Source: Komagataeibacter xylinus
GTDB lineage: Bacteria; Pseudomonadota; Alphaproteobacteria; Acetobacterales; Acetobacteraceae
Assembly: GCF_031081985.1 (NCBI RefSeq)
Contig: NZ_JARWSK010000003.1
Location: 1-64,000, forward strand
DNA length: 64,000 bases
Direction of reading: 5' to 3'
Positions 52,104 to 61,095 of this stretch are shown in pieces. Within the stretch, counting starts at the first letter, position 1. Each line of letters opens with the position of its first letter. The notes below the pieces were generated by a model. The model did not search any database. It saw only the letters and a program-made list of their open reading frames with translations, and was not told the DNA's origin. The position numbers were made by a program, and so were the translations under genes.

Positions 52104-52131
52104 CCGCATGACGTCCCCCGACGTCATGCGG
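52104..52131. promoter_or_regulatory. Inverted repeat upstream of the flavoprotein gene
   Basis: CCGCATGACGT and ACGTCATGCGG form an 11-bp perfect inverted repeat with CCCCCG between. It lies 44 bp upstream of the flavoprotein start, after the end of lysR. No T-run follows on either strand, so it may be an operator (the TGACGTCA-like half sites suit a regulator) or an attenuating hairpin. Confidence 0.45.
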
Positions 52132-52209
52132 ATATCCCCCAACCGCACCACGATGAATTGATCTAATCAGCCCGCAGGGTGTTTCGTCCAGTAGAATGAT
52201 TTCATCATT

Positions 52210-52230
52210 CCGTTGCCTAAATCGCAACGG
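52210..52230. other. Short hairpin after lysR
   Basis: CCGTTGC and GCAACGG form a 7-bp stem with a 7-base loop just 4 bp after the lysR stop. It may be a weak terminator or RNA-stabilising hairpin that separates the xdh-lysR part from the downstream genes. Confidence 0.4.
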
Positions 52231-52233
52231 TAG

Positions 52234-53190
52234 TCAGACCGCGCGCTCGTCGCTCACGCCCTGCACGCGGCGCAGTTCAAGGCGCAGTTCCTCGATCACG
52301 GTTTCAAGCAATGGCGGCAGCCAGCGGGATTCACGCACATAGGCCCCGAGATCGGTCACGGCGCGGGTGTCACGCAATGGCACATGGCGCAGGCTGTCCT
52401 GGCCGGGCTGCACGCCCACGGCCAGCGGCGACTGGAAGGCCAGCCCCGTCCCTGCCAGCACCATGCGGTTGGTCAGTTCGATCGAGCCGGTATGCAGCAC
52501 CACGTTCAGCCGGTCCTGCCACGGGCGCAGCATCGGCTCCATCACGCGGTAGAGCGAGAGCGTGCGCGTGGGCAGGATCAGGCGGTAGGCCACGCATTCC
52601 TCCACCGTGACCGTGCGCAGGTGCGCCAGCGGGTGATCGGCGCGCACCACGGCACCGACGGGAAAATGCCCCACCGCCACCCGCCGCAATTCGGGGTAAA
52701 GGGCTAGCGAGAACGCGATGCCAAGGTCAACCCGCCCGTCCTGCAATGCCGAAACGATGGTCTTGGGCGCGCCGACTTCCACATGCAGCTCAACGGTGGG
52801 GAAGGCCGAGATGATGCGCTCGAGCAGCGCGGGCAGGAGCTGGCCTGCTATGCCTTCCACCGCCATGATGCGCAGCCTGCCGTCATGCCGGCCGGACAGG
52901 GCGTTGATCTGCTCCTCCGTCCGGGCGGCATCCTGCATCACGGTCACGATATGGCGGGCCATGATGGTGCCCACCTCGGTCAGGACCATGCCTTCGGGCA
53001 GGCGATCGAACAGGGGCGCGCCGATCTCGGCCTCCATCTGCGCAAGCTGGCGCGTCAGCGCCGAGGGCGTGACATTGAGCCTGCGCGCCGCCTCGCGGAT
53101 GGAGCGGCATTCCCGCACCGCATTGAAGTAGGAAATGCCCCGCGCGTGCAGGCGCATCATGCGGGGCGTGCGCGAAAGCGGATCGTTCAT
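52234..53190 (-). CDS. LysR-family transcriptional regulator
   Basis: The 318-residue protein has the N-terminal winged helix (YFNAVRECRSIREAARRLNV, TPSALTRQLAQMEAEIGAPL, FDRLPEGMVLTEVG) and a C-terminal LysR ligand-binding domain (from about residue 100, LRIMAVEGIAGQLLPALLER). It is embedded in the operon between xdhC (ATGA overlap) and the flavoprotein gene, and read in the same direction. It presumably responds to a purine intermediate and controls this cluster, but the ligand is unknown. Confidence 0.88.
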   Translation of the reverse strand: MNDPLSRTPRMMRLHARGISYFNAVRECRSIREAARRLNVTPSALTRQLAQMEAEIGAPLFDRLPEGMVLTEVGTIMARHIVTVMQDAARTEEQINALSGRHDGRLRIMAVEGIAGQLLPALLERIISAFPTVELHVEVGAPKTIVSALQDGRVDLGIAFSLALYPELRRVAVGHFPVGAVVRADHPLAHLRTVTVEECVAYRLILPTRTLSLYRVMEPMLRPWQDRLNVVLHTGSIELTNRMVLAGTGLAFQSPLAVGVQPGQDSLRHVPLRDTRAVTDLGAYVRESRWLPPLLETVIEELRLELRRVQGVSDERAV

Positions 53191-54041
53191 AAGCGTGTCT
53201 CATCCCCATCTGCATCACCTTCTTCCCGCGGCGCGTGCAGGAAGCGCGTGACGATTTCCGCCGCCACCAGCGCCGCGATGACCGGGGGCCGCTTGTCGCG
53301 CACGCCCTCCCCCCCGATGGGGCAGACCATGGCACTGATGCGGTCTTCGGGCAGGCCGAGCGCGCGGAAGGCCATCTCGAAACGGCGGCGCTTGGTGTGC
53401 GAGCCGATCAGGCCCACATAGCGAAAATCGCCCCGTTCGAGGATGGATGCAACAATCAGGCTGTCAAGCGCGTGGCTCTGTGTCAGCACCAGCGCGCCGG
53501 AGCCTGCGGGCGCGCCTGTTACAAGGCGCTGCCAGTCGCCATCATCATGCACGTCCACGCCAGGGGGAATGACGGGGCCGAATTCATGCGGGCGCGAATC
53601 GCACCAGGCCAGCCGCAGCGGCAGCGGGGCCAGCACATGGGCCAGCGCGCGGCCCACATGCCCCGCCCCGAACAGCACAAGCAGCGGGGCCTCGCGGCGC
53701 TCGCGCTCGAGTGCCGCCATGACGGCGTCCAGCCCGCTGCCATCTGGCACGTCGATGAACAGCATCACCTCGCCACCGCAGCACTGCCCGGAGCGGCCGC
53801 CAAGGTCGATGCGCAGGTCCTGCGCCCCGCCACCCGTGGCCAGCAGGGCGCGGGCTTGATGGACAGCATTCCATTCAAGCTCGCCACCGCCCACCGTGCC
53901 GGACTGCTCCGTGGGCGTGACCAGCATGAAAGTGCCCGCCTCGCGCGGGGTGGAGCCCCGTGCTGCGGATACGCTGATCCGGGCAACCGGCTGGCCCATG
54001 AGCCGCCAGCGGGCCAGATCGGCGCGCATTTCCATGCTCAT
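53187..54041 (-). CDS. xdhC: Xanthine dehydrogenase accessory protein XdhC
   Basis: XdhC binds molybdenum cofactor, sulfurates it with a cysteine desulfurase and inserts it into XdhB. The 284-residue protein has SAARGSTPREAGTFML near the N-terminus, GTVGGGELEWNAVHQAR, GGRSGQCCGGEVMLFID (the CCGG site), a Rossmann-like LLVLFGAGHVGRALAHVL, and YVGLIGSHTKRRRF. This fits XdhC. It starts 4 bp after xdhB and overlaps lysR by four bases. Confidence 0.93.
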   Translation of the reverse strand: MSMEMRADLARWRLMGQPVARISVSAARGSTPREAGTFMLVTPTEQSGTVGGGELEWNAVHQARALLATGGGAQDLRIDLGGRSGQCCGGEVMLFIDVPDGSGLDAVMAALERERREAPLLVLFGAGHVGRALAHVLAPLPLRLAWCDSRPHEFGPVIPPGVDVHDDGDWQRLVTGAPAGSGALVLTQSHALDSLIVASILERGDFRYVGLIGSHTKRRRFEMAFRALGLPEDRISAMVCPIGGEGVRDKRPPVIAALVAAEIVTRFLHAPREEGDADGDETRL

Positions 54042-54045
54042 GGGT

Positions 54046-56394
54046 TCAGCGGGCGGGAGACTGGTCGCGGCGCAGGCGATCTGCCGTGCGCAGGATCATC
54101 TCCGGCGTGGCGGGGGCATCAAGCCGGGGGCAGGTGCGGTAGCCATCAAGGCTGGCCAGCGCATCCGATATGGCCTGCAGCACCGATACCCCATGCACGA
54201 AGGGCGGCTCGCCCACCGCCTTGGAGCGGAAGATGGTGTGCTCGCGGTTAGGCGCGTTTTCCAGCAATTCCACGTTGAACACGCGCGGGCGGTCGGAACA
54301 GGCGGGGATTTTATAGGTGCTGGGCGCATGCGTGCGCAGGCGGCCTGCCGCGTCCCATACCAGTTCCTCGCAGGTCAGCCAGCCCGCACCCTGCACGAAA
54401 CCGCCCTCGATCTGGCCAATGTCGAGTGCCGGGTTCAGCGACTGGCCCGCATCATGCAAAATGTCCACGCGGTCGATCTTTGTCTCGCCGGTCAGCAGGT
54501 CGATCACAACCTCCGAACACGCGGCCCCGTAGGCAAAATAATAGAAGGGGCGGCCCTGCCCCGTATCGCCATTCCACGAAATCTTGGGCGTTTTGTAGAA
54601 CCCGTTGGCCGACATGGATACACGCGCGAAATACGCCTGCCGGGTCAGATGCGAGAACGCGATGACCTTGTCGCCCACATGGACGCCATCGGGCGCGAAG
54701 CGCACCTCGTCCTCGCCCACGTTCCAGTGGCTGGCGGCAAATTCCACCAGCCTGCGCTTGATGCGGCGCACGGCATCAAGCACCGCCATGCCGTTGAGGT
54801 CCGCCCCGCTCGAGGCCGCCGTGGCCGATGTGTTGGGCACCTTTCCGGTGGTGGTGGCGGTAATGCGCACCTGGTCAGTGCCAAGGCCGAATTCCCGCAT
54901 GGCCACCTGCACCATCTTGGTATGCAGGCCCTGCCCCATCTCGGTGCCGCCGTGGTTCACCTGCACCGAGCCATCGGTATAGACATGCACCAGCGCACCG
55001 GCCTGATTGTAATGGGTGGCGGTGAACGAGATGCCGAATTTGACCGGGGTGATGGCGATGCCGCGCCGCAGATAGGGGCTGGCCGCGTTGAACTCACGGC
55101 ACGCCGCGCGGCGTTGCGCGTAATGGCAGCGCCGGGCCAGTGCGGGCAGCAGGTCGTGGGTGATCGAGTCTTCCACCACCATGTTGTACGGCGTGACGTT
55201 GCGATCATGCGTGCCATAGACATTGCGCAGCCGGACCTCGAGCGGGTCGAGGCCGGTGGCAAACGCAATCTCCTCGATCACGCGCTCGGCGGCGACGATG
55301 CCCTGCGGGCCGCCAAAGCCGCGATAGGCAGTGTTGGACTGGGTATTGGTGCGCAAAGGCTCCGAGCGCAGGCGCACATCGGGGTAGAAATAGGCGTTAT
55401 CGGCATGGAACAGCGCCCGGTCGATGACCGGGCCGGACAGATCGGCCGACCAGCCGCAGCGCGCGGCGAGCACCATGTCCACCGCCACGATCCGCCCGTC
55501 ATCGGTAAAGCCTGCATCGTAATCGATCACGAAGTCATGGCGCTTGCCGGTCATGGTCATGTCGTCATCGCGGTCGAGGCGCATCTTGGCCGCACGGCCC
55601 GTCCTGTCGGCCACGAGGGCGGCGAGGCAGGCACAGGCATTGGCCTGCGTTTCCTTGCCGCCAAAGCCGCCGCCCATGCGCCGCACCTCGACGGTGATGA
55701 GGTTGGCGGGGCGGTCGAGCACATGGGCGACCATATGCTGCGTCTCGGTCGGGTGCTGGGTGGAGGAGGTGACATGCATCTCCCCTTCCTCGCCCGGCCG
55801 GGCAAGGGCCACCTGCCCTTCCAGATAGAAATGCTCCTGCCCGCCCACCGTAATGCGGCCCGAAAGCCTGCGTGGCGCGTGTTCCAGCCCGGCCAGAACG
55901 TCGCCGCGCTTCATTTCCATGGGCCGCCAGACAAGCGGGCTGCCGTTTTCACGGGCCTGCGCGATGTCGAGGATGGCGGGCAGGTCTTCATAGTCTACAA
56001 CCGCCAGACGCGCCGCGCGCCGGGCGGCGCCACGCGTGGTGGCGGCAACGACAAAGAGCGGCTGGCCATAAAAGGAGACAATATCCTTTGCCAAAAGCGG
56101 CTCATCGCCCTTGCCCACCGGGCTGATCTGGTTCTCACCCGGTATGTCTGCCGCCGTATAGACCGCCACCACGCCCTCGGCCTGCCGCACGGCGTCAAGG
56201 TTCATGGAGGCAATGCGGGCATGGGCGCGCGTGCTCAGCCCGGGCACGAGGTGCAGCGTGCCACGCGGTTCGGGCAGGTCGTCAATATAACTGGCCGTGC
56301 CCTGCACATGCATGGCCGCACTTTCGTGCCGCAGGCTTTGCGATGCGCCGCCAGGCACGGGCGCGGTGGTGGCCGCGATGTTTGCATCAGCCAT
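54046..56394 (-). CDS. xdhB: Xanthine dehydrogenase, molybdopterin-binding subunit
   Basis: The 782-residue large subunit oxidises hypoxanthine and xanthine to urate at the molybdenum centre. It carries GGQEHFYLEGQ, whose first Glu matches substrate-binding Glu802 of bovine enzyme. AYRGFGGPQG contains the Arg880 equivalent. The Moco loop is MGGGFGGKE and the base catalyst is in KAVGEPPF (the Glu1261 equivalent). Together these favour purine rather than aldehyde substrates. The start is ATG at 56394, nine bases after GGGAG and overlapping xdhA by 8 bp. Confidence 0.93.
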   Translation of the reverse strand: MADANIAATTAPVPGGASQSLRHESAAMHVQGTASYIDDLPEPRGTLHLVPGLSTRAHARIASMNLDAVRQAEGVVAVYTAADIPGENQISPVGKGDEPLLAKDIVSFYGQPLFVVAATTRGAARRAARLAVVDYEDLPAILDIAQARENGSPLVWRPMEMKRGDVLAGLEHAPRRLSGRITVGGQEHFYLEGQVALARPGEEGEMHVTSSTQHPTETQHMVAHVLDRPANLITVEVRRMGGGFGGKETQANACACLAALVADRTGRAAKMRLDRDDDMTMTGKRHDFVIDYDAGFTDDGRIVAVDMVLAARCGWSADLSGPVIDRALFHADNAYFYPDVRLRSEPLRTNTQSNTAYRGFGGPQGIVAAERVIEEIAFATGLDPLEVRLRNVYGTHDRNVTPYNMVVEDSITHDLLPALARRCHYAQRRAACREFNAASPYLRRGIAITPVKFGISFTATHYNQAGALVHVYTDGSVQVNHGGTEMGQGLHTKMVQVAMREFGLGTDQVRITATTTGKVPNTSATAASSGADLNGMAVLDAVRRIKRRLVEFAASHWNVGEDEVRFAPDGVHVGDKVIAFSHLTRQAYFARVSMSANGFYKTPKISWNGDTGQGRPFYYFAYGAACSEVVIDLLTGETKIDRVDILHDAGQSLNPALDIGQIEGGFVQGAGWLTCEELVWDAAGRLRTHAPSTYKIPACSDRPRVFNVELLENAPNREHTIFRSKAVGEPPFVHGVSVLQAISDALASLDGYRTCPRLDAPATPEMILRTADRLRRDQSPAR

Positions 56395-57886
56395 GAGCAT
56401 GATCTCCCGTGGCAGTACAGGCAGCATGCACGCTGGTGGGCACGCGGACGGCGGGCGGCCCGCACTCGGCGTAAAGCCGGTTGAGCAGGTTGGCGGCGAC
56501 CGTGCTGCGGTACCATGCACTCGCCCGCATGTCGGTCAGGGGCGTGAAATCGGCCATGATCGCCTCACGCGCGGCGTCCAGCGTGGCGTCATTCCACTTC
56601 TGGCCCGCAAGGGCTTCTTCCGTGTGCCGCGCACGGCGCGGGGTGGCCGCCATGCCGCCAAAGGCGATGCGCGGATTGCGGATGGTGCCATCAGGCGCAA
56701 GCGTGAGCGAAAACGCACCCAGAATGGCCGAGATATCCTGATCGAACCGCTTGGACACCTTCCATGCGCGGATGACCGTATCGGGTGCGGGGACGGGAAT
56801 GGTGATCCCTTCCACAAACTCGCCCGGCGCGCGGTCCTGTTTGCCGTAATCGATGAAGAACTCTTCCAGCGCAATGGTGCGGCGCGTATCGCCCCGGCGC
56901 AGGTGCAACTGCGCGCCTGCCGCAATCAGCACCGGAGGGCCATCGCCAATGGGCGAGCCGTTGGCGATGTTGCCGCACACCGTGCCCGCATTGCGCACCT
57001 GCACGGAGCCGATGCGGCGGAACACTTCCTCATCGGGCTGGGGCAGGATTTCCGCCAGGGCTGCGCGGGCTTCCTGCCATGTAACGGCAGCGCCGATGTA
57101 CAGCCCTTCCGCCGTAGGCTCGATACGCCGCAGGTCGGCAATCTGGCCAATCGCAATCACATGCGGCAGGTCGCGCAGGCCCTTGGTCACCCACAGCCCC
57201 ACATCGGTCGCCCCCGCCACGATGCGGGAATCGGGGTTCTCAAGCAGCGTATGGGCCAGCGCATCCGCCGTTGCCGGAATGGTCAGGCGGCCCGTGGGCG
57301 TGGCAATGTCAACCGTAGCGCCATCACGCAGGGCGCGCAGGCGCGCGGCCATGTCATCGGCCATGGCATCGAAATGGTCAGGCCCCGCCTGCATGGCATG
57401 GCGCATGGCGCGCACGATGGGCGCATAGCCGGTGCAGCGGCACAGATTGCCTGCCAGCATGTCGTCAATGCCGCGTTCATCCTGCGCAAGCCCGGCGGCC
57501 TTGCGGCCCGCCACCATGGACATGACAAAACCCGGCGTGCAGAAACCGCATTGCGAACCATGATGCTCCACCATGGCCTGCTGCACCGGGTGCAGGCTGC
57601 CATCAGGCGCGCGCATATCCTCGATGGTGAGCACCTGCGCGCCATCGAGCATGCATACGAACTGGATGCACGCATTGACCGCGCGCCACACCAGCCGCTC
57701 GCCCTCCAGCCGCACCACGAGCACCGTGCAGGCCCCGCAATCGCCTTCGTTACAGCCTTCCTTGGTGCCGGTCAGGCCCCGCTCCTCGCGCAGCCAGTCC
57801 AGCAGCGTGCGTGTTGGCGCGATGTTGGCCAACGCATGATATTCGTTCCCGACATAGAAACGGATATCGTGTCTGATCCCCGTCAA
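56387..57886 (-). CDS. xdhA: Xanthine dehydrogenase, iron-sulfur and FAD subunit
   Basis: The 499-residue small subunit passes electrons from molybdenum through two [2Fe-2S] clusters to FAD and NAD+. The first cluster is in KEGCNEGDCGACTVLV plus NACIQF; the second in GSQCGFCTPGFVMSM and LCRCTGYAPI. The FAD domain follows from about residue 190, with GATDVGLWV and VRNAGTVCGNIANGSPIGD. It is the first gene of the operon, with a promoter presumably in the 216-bp gap upstream that also holds palindrome copy F. Confidence 0.94.
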   Translation of the reverse strand: MTGIRHDIRFYVGNEYHALANIAPTRTLLDWLREERGLTGTKEGCNEGDCGACTVLVVRLEGERLVWRAVNACIQFVCMLDGAQVLTIEDMRAPDGSLHPVQQAMVEHHGSQCGFCTPGFVMSMVAGRKAAGLAQDERGIDDMLAGNLCRCTGYAPIVRAMRHAMQAGPDHFDAMADDMAARLRALRDGATVDIATPTGRLTIPATADALAHTLLENPDSRIVAGATDVGLWVTKGLRDLPHVIAIGQIADLRRIEPTAEGLYIGAAVTWQEARAALAEILPQPDEEVFRRIGSVQVRNAGTVCGNIANGSPIGDGPPVLIAAGAQLHLRRGDTRRTIALEEFFIDYGKQDRAPGEFVEGITIPVPAPDTVIRAWKVSKRFDQDISAILGAFSLTLAPDGTIRNPRIAFGGMAATPRRARHTEEALAGQKWNDATLDAAREAIMADFTPLTDMRASAWYRSTVAANLLNRLYAECGPPAVRVPTSVHAACTATGDHAHG

Positions 57887-58044
57887 ACCTGTTCCCTTGT
57901 CCTGTGGCCACGGACTGCCTCACCCCCCTCAAGGCAGACAGCCGGAACAGCCATTGATGTTTCGTGATCCCATTATATGGGAAGATGATCCTACGCTGTC
58001 ACCCCGCCCTGATGCAAAGGGGCAATGCCATGATGCCTTTTTTC

Positions 58045-58086
58045 AGAATGCCACCTTTTTGAAAAAAGACGGCACCCGGAAACGTT
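58045..58086. repeat. Palindromic repeat copy F, GC-type arm, imperfect
   Basis: TGCCACC-T5-G-A6-GACGGCA followed by CCCGGAAACGTT matches the GC-type arm and flank, with substitutions in the stem. It lies 17 bp after the stop of the hydantoinase-like gene and about 160 bp before xdhA, so it may end the upstream transcript. Confidence 0.7.
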
Positions 58087-58102
58087 CATCTCTGCTCTGT
58101 TT

Positions 58103-59473
58103 TCAAACGGATAACCGGGCCGCCTGCCGCAGCCGCGCCGACAGGCCGGGCCGGAATGCCGGGCAGGGCACGTAGGCACCGCAGGTGGCCCCTTCCTGCA
58201 GCGCGCCATCACGGAACGCCACCACCCCGCCGCGGATGACGCATTCTGGCTGGCCGCCCAGCGCAATGCCACCATACAGGCCGCCCGCGCTGGCAGGGCG
58301 CATCTCCTGTGCATCGGGGTTCCACAGCACAAGGTCGGCATCAGCACCCGGCATGATGGCGCCCTTGCGGGGGTATATGTTGAAGGCCATGGCTGCCGCC
58401 TCCGATGTGGCGCGGACGAATTCCTCCGCCTCCATCACGCCCGCCTGCACGCCGTGCCGCCACACCACGCGCATCCGCTCGGCCAGCCCCCCTGCCACGC
58501 CATGGCCCGCCCGCCCTGCCGGGCTGAAGCCACTGGCCACCATGCCCACCGCGCCACAGGCCAGCGCGCCCCACAGCGCGCGCCGGTGCGTGCCGTCGCG
58601 CAAGGGCGGGCGCATCAGGTAGGGGGAAGCATCATCGGCATCATACACCGCCTCATCGAGCACAAGATGCGGGGCCAGCACATGCGCCTGCACGCGCTCG
58701 GCCCGGGCGCGGGCGGCGATGATGGCGGCACACGCGCCCGCCGTTGAAACCGGCCCAACATGCACGGGCGCCCCCACCAGCCCCGCCAGCATGATGGCCC
58801 GGCCAACGGCATCCGCCTCGATGGCGGGCGGGCAGGCCAGCGGGCAGGCTTCGGCTGCGCTCACGCCCGCATGGTCAAGGGCCGCGCGCAGGTAGGCCAT
58901 GGCCTGCGCGTTCTGCGCCTCGATCACGCACAGGGCGCCAAGGCCCGCGGCATGGGTTGCCAGATCAAGAATGTCACGATCCGCCATGCCCGCTGCCATG
59001 GACAGATGAAAGCTGTTGACCCCACGGCCCGCCAGCATGTCCATGCCCCCCATGACAGCGCCACCGCCACCCGGCAGCCCCATGCACAGCCCGACATCGA
59101 CCGGGGCGCAGGCCGCTGCCTGCCGCCAGTCGCGCCACGCCTGCGCCATGTCACGGCCCTGTGGCTGCATCACGTCGATCACGGTGGTGGTGCCGCCGGC
59201 CAGCGCATCAGCCGTTGCAGCAAAACCGGCCGCATCCGCGCCAATGCCGGTATGGGGGTCAACCCCACCCGGCAGGACCAGCAGGCCATCGGCGTCGATG
59301 ATGGTGCAGGCGGTGGGCGCTTCAAGCTCAGGCCCGACGGCGAGAATCTCTCCCACGCCGCCGCACAGCACGTCCACCCGCAGGCTGGCCTGCCCCGTGA
59401 CTACCGTGCCGCCGCGAACCAGCAGCAGATCGCGCTGCGCGCCGTGCTTCATGCTCGCCCCCGTTACAGACAT
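58103..59473 (-). CDS. Hydantoinase/dihydropyrimidinase-family protein lacking most metal ligands
   Basis: The 456-residue amidohydrolase-fold protein aligns with D-hydantoinase over its length. The HxH motif reads PHTG (His74 kept, second His now Gly76). The carbamylated Lys of SFK is His156 (SFHLSM). The His of vHaEN is Ile184 (VIEAQNA), the His of VVHVS is Pro241 (VGPVST), and the Asp of vatDH is Gly315 (VASGFSP). It is thus predicted catalytically dead or reshaped. The beta-sandwich part remains (IYPRKGAIMPGADADLVLWN). The frame is open and intact. It precedes xdhA, flanked by palindrome copies F and G. Confidence 0.75.
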   Translation of the reverse strand: MSVTGASMKHGAQRDLLLVRGGTVVTGQASLRVDVLCGGVGEILAVGPELEAPTACTIIDADGLLVLPGGVDPHTGIGADAAGFAATADALAGGTTTVIDVMQPQGRDMAQAWRDWRQAAACAPVDVGLCMGLPGGGGAVMGGMDMLAGRGVNSFHLSMAAGMADRDILDLATHAAGLGALCVIEAQNAQAMAYLRAALDHAGVSAAEACPLACPPAIEADAVGRAIMLAGLVGAPVHVGPVSTAGACAAIIAARARAERVQAHVLAPHLVLDEAVYDADDASPYLMRPPLRDGTHRRALWGALACGAVGMVASGFSPAGRAGHGVAGGLAERMRVVWRHGVQAGVMEAEEFVRATSEAAAMAFNIYPRKGAIMPGADADLVLWNPDAQEMRPASAGGLYGGIALGGQPECVIRGGVVAFRDGALQEGATCGAYVPCPAFRPGLSARLRQAARLSV

Positions 59474-59490
59474 ATCTGAGCGTTATTGGG

Positions 59491-59536
59491 GAAACGCCGC
59501 CTTTTTGAAAAAAGGCAGCGCCCAAAAACTTTTATT
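59491..59536. repeat. Palindromic repeat copy G, GC-type arm
   Basis: ACGCCGCC-T5-G-A6-GGCAGC followed by CCCAAAAACTTTTATTCTG carries the arm and the inverted flank AAAAACTTT. It is between the ppx stop (59554) and the hydantoinase-like gene start (59473). Together with copy F it brackets that gene. Confidence 0.7.
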
Positions 59537-59553
59537 CTGATTCAGTTTTTCAC

Positions 59554-61050
59554 TTAATGGTCGCGGATGCGCACCGACATGTCCATGGCGCTGCCCAGGC
59601 GTTCGAGCCTGCGACGCACGCTCTCGCCCTGCACCACGTCGCGCCCCGGCGCGAAATGCAGCGACAGCGTGCCGCCTGCCATTTCCAGCCGCGTGCCATC
59701 AAGCAGGGCTTCCGTACCGCCACTGACCGTATAAGCCAGCCGGAGCGCCTGCCCCAGCGCCACGGCACGGGCAAACTGCGCGGAGTCAAGCAACTGCCGC
59801 GAGGGTTGCAGATACGCCACCGACAGGTCAGCCCCGTAGCGCACCGCAAGCGTAAGCGACAGGAAGGCCCGCGCCTGATGCGTAAAGCCCACGCCCTGCA
59901 GGCGCAGGATGCGCAGGTAGGTCTGCTCGGCGCGGTATTCCGGGTGGTCATGCGCGCCCACATCCGACAGCCAGCACGCCACCGCGCGCAGGCGGCCTGC
60001 CACGGGGTCATCATCGGGGAAGAGCGGCGCCGTCCAGTCCGCCAGGCGCTCGGGCAACTGCATGCTGCGGCCGAGCATGCTGCACATCTCGCGGGCCACG
60101 GCATCCTGCGGGTCGTTATCGGCAACGCTTGCGGCGACATTGCGCATGTACCACCCCTCGCGCAGGCCATCGACACAGAAGACCAGCCCGTTGGGCTGCG
60201 CATGCCGCATGAGCCTGCGCAGCACGGTGGCGGCAAAGGGCGCATCATCCAGCCGCTTGCGCGGCACGCCGGGCAGGCGCTCGATCGAGCGTTTGTTGGC
60301 GGTCAGGATCCAGTCCGTCATCTCGCGCGCGGTGTCGGGCGCAAGCTGATAGAGATGCACGATATTGAGCGGATAGGCCGTGCGCGCGATCTGCATGCGC
60401 GCAAGTGCGCGAAAGGCGCCCCCCACAAGGTACAGATCCTGCCCGCGCACGGCCTCCAGCCAGTCCACGCGGGCCAGGTCCTCATCCACCAGCGTGCGCG
60501 CGCGGGCCAGATCGCCATCGGCGCGGTCATTGAGCCGGATCACGCCCAGCGGCAGGGTGCAGGCATCGCGCTTGCGCCCGTTCTCGATGCGGATCAGCTC
60601 AAGCGAGCCGCCGCCAATATCGGCCACCAGCCCGTTGGCGTCGGGTATGCCGCACAGAACGCCGGTGGCGGAATAATCGGCCTCCTCCTCCCCGCTCAAG
60701 ATGCGGATGGGCACGCCTGGCAGGCGCGATTTCAGCCCCGCCACGAATTCCGGCCCGTTGGTGGCATCGCGCACCGCCGCCGTGGCCAGCACCTCGAAGG
60801 GGCTTGCCTCCATGCCGCGCGCAATGGCGTTGAAGCGGGCCATGACCTCCATGGCCAGCGGCACCGCCTCCTCGTTCAGCCGGCCCGTGGCGTTGAGCCC
60901 CCGGCCCAGCCTGAGCACCACCTTCTCGTTGAAAATGGGCGCGGGATTGCGCGAAATGCCGTCAAACACCACAAGGCGCACGGAATTCGAACCCAGATCA
61001 ATGACCGCCGAACGGCGAAACCCGCCAGCACCCGTCACATCGCGCCCCAT
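59554..61050 (-). CDS. ppx: Exopolyphosphatase/GppA family phosphatase
   Basis: The 498-residue protein degrades inorganic polyphosphate or pppGpp. It has the ASKHA phosphate loops AVIDLGSNSVRLVVFDG (residues 14-30) and VADIGGGSLELI, with ILSGEEEADYSATGV between. The C-terminal HD-like domain (DDPVAGRLRAVACWLSDVGAHDHPEYRAEQTY) is present, as in Ppx. It follows ppk by 45 bp on the same strand, which supports a polyphosphate role. The start is ATG at 61050. Confidence 0.9.
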   Translation of the reverse strand: MGRDVTGAGGFRRSAVIDLGSNSVRLVVFDGISRNPAPIFNEKVVLRLGRGLNATGRLNEEAVPLAMEVMARFNAIARGMEASPFEVLATAAVRDATNGPEFVAGLKSRLPGVPIRILSGEEEADYSATGVLCGIPDANGLVADIGGGSLELIRIENGRKRDACTLPLGVIRLNDRADGDLARARTLVDEDLARVDWLEAVRGQDLYLVGGAFRALARMQIARTAYPLNIVHLYQLAPDTAREMTDWILTANKRSIERLPGVPRKRLDDAPFAATVLRRLMRHAQPNGLVFCVDGLREGWYMRNVAASVADNDPQDAVAREMCSMLGRSMQLPERLADWTAPLFPDDDPVAGRLRAVACWLSDVGAHDHPEYRAEQTYLRILRLQGVGFTHQARAFLSLTLAVRYGADLSVAYLQPSRQLLDSAQFARAVALGQALRLAYTVSGGTEALLDGTRLEMAGGTLSLHFAPGRDVVQGESVRRRLERLGSAMDMSVRIRDH

Positions 61051-61095
61051 ATGCTGCCTGCGCGTCCTGCCTTGAGCGTGCCCATGCCGTAATCC

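Noticed and set aside
53896-56484. 862-codon open frame antisense to xdhB
   Set aside because: It is a product of high GC codon bias. The opposite strand encodes a full xanthine dehydrogenase subunit with all catalytic motifs.
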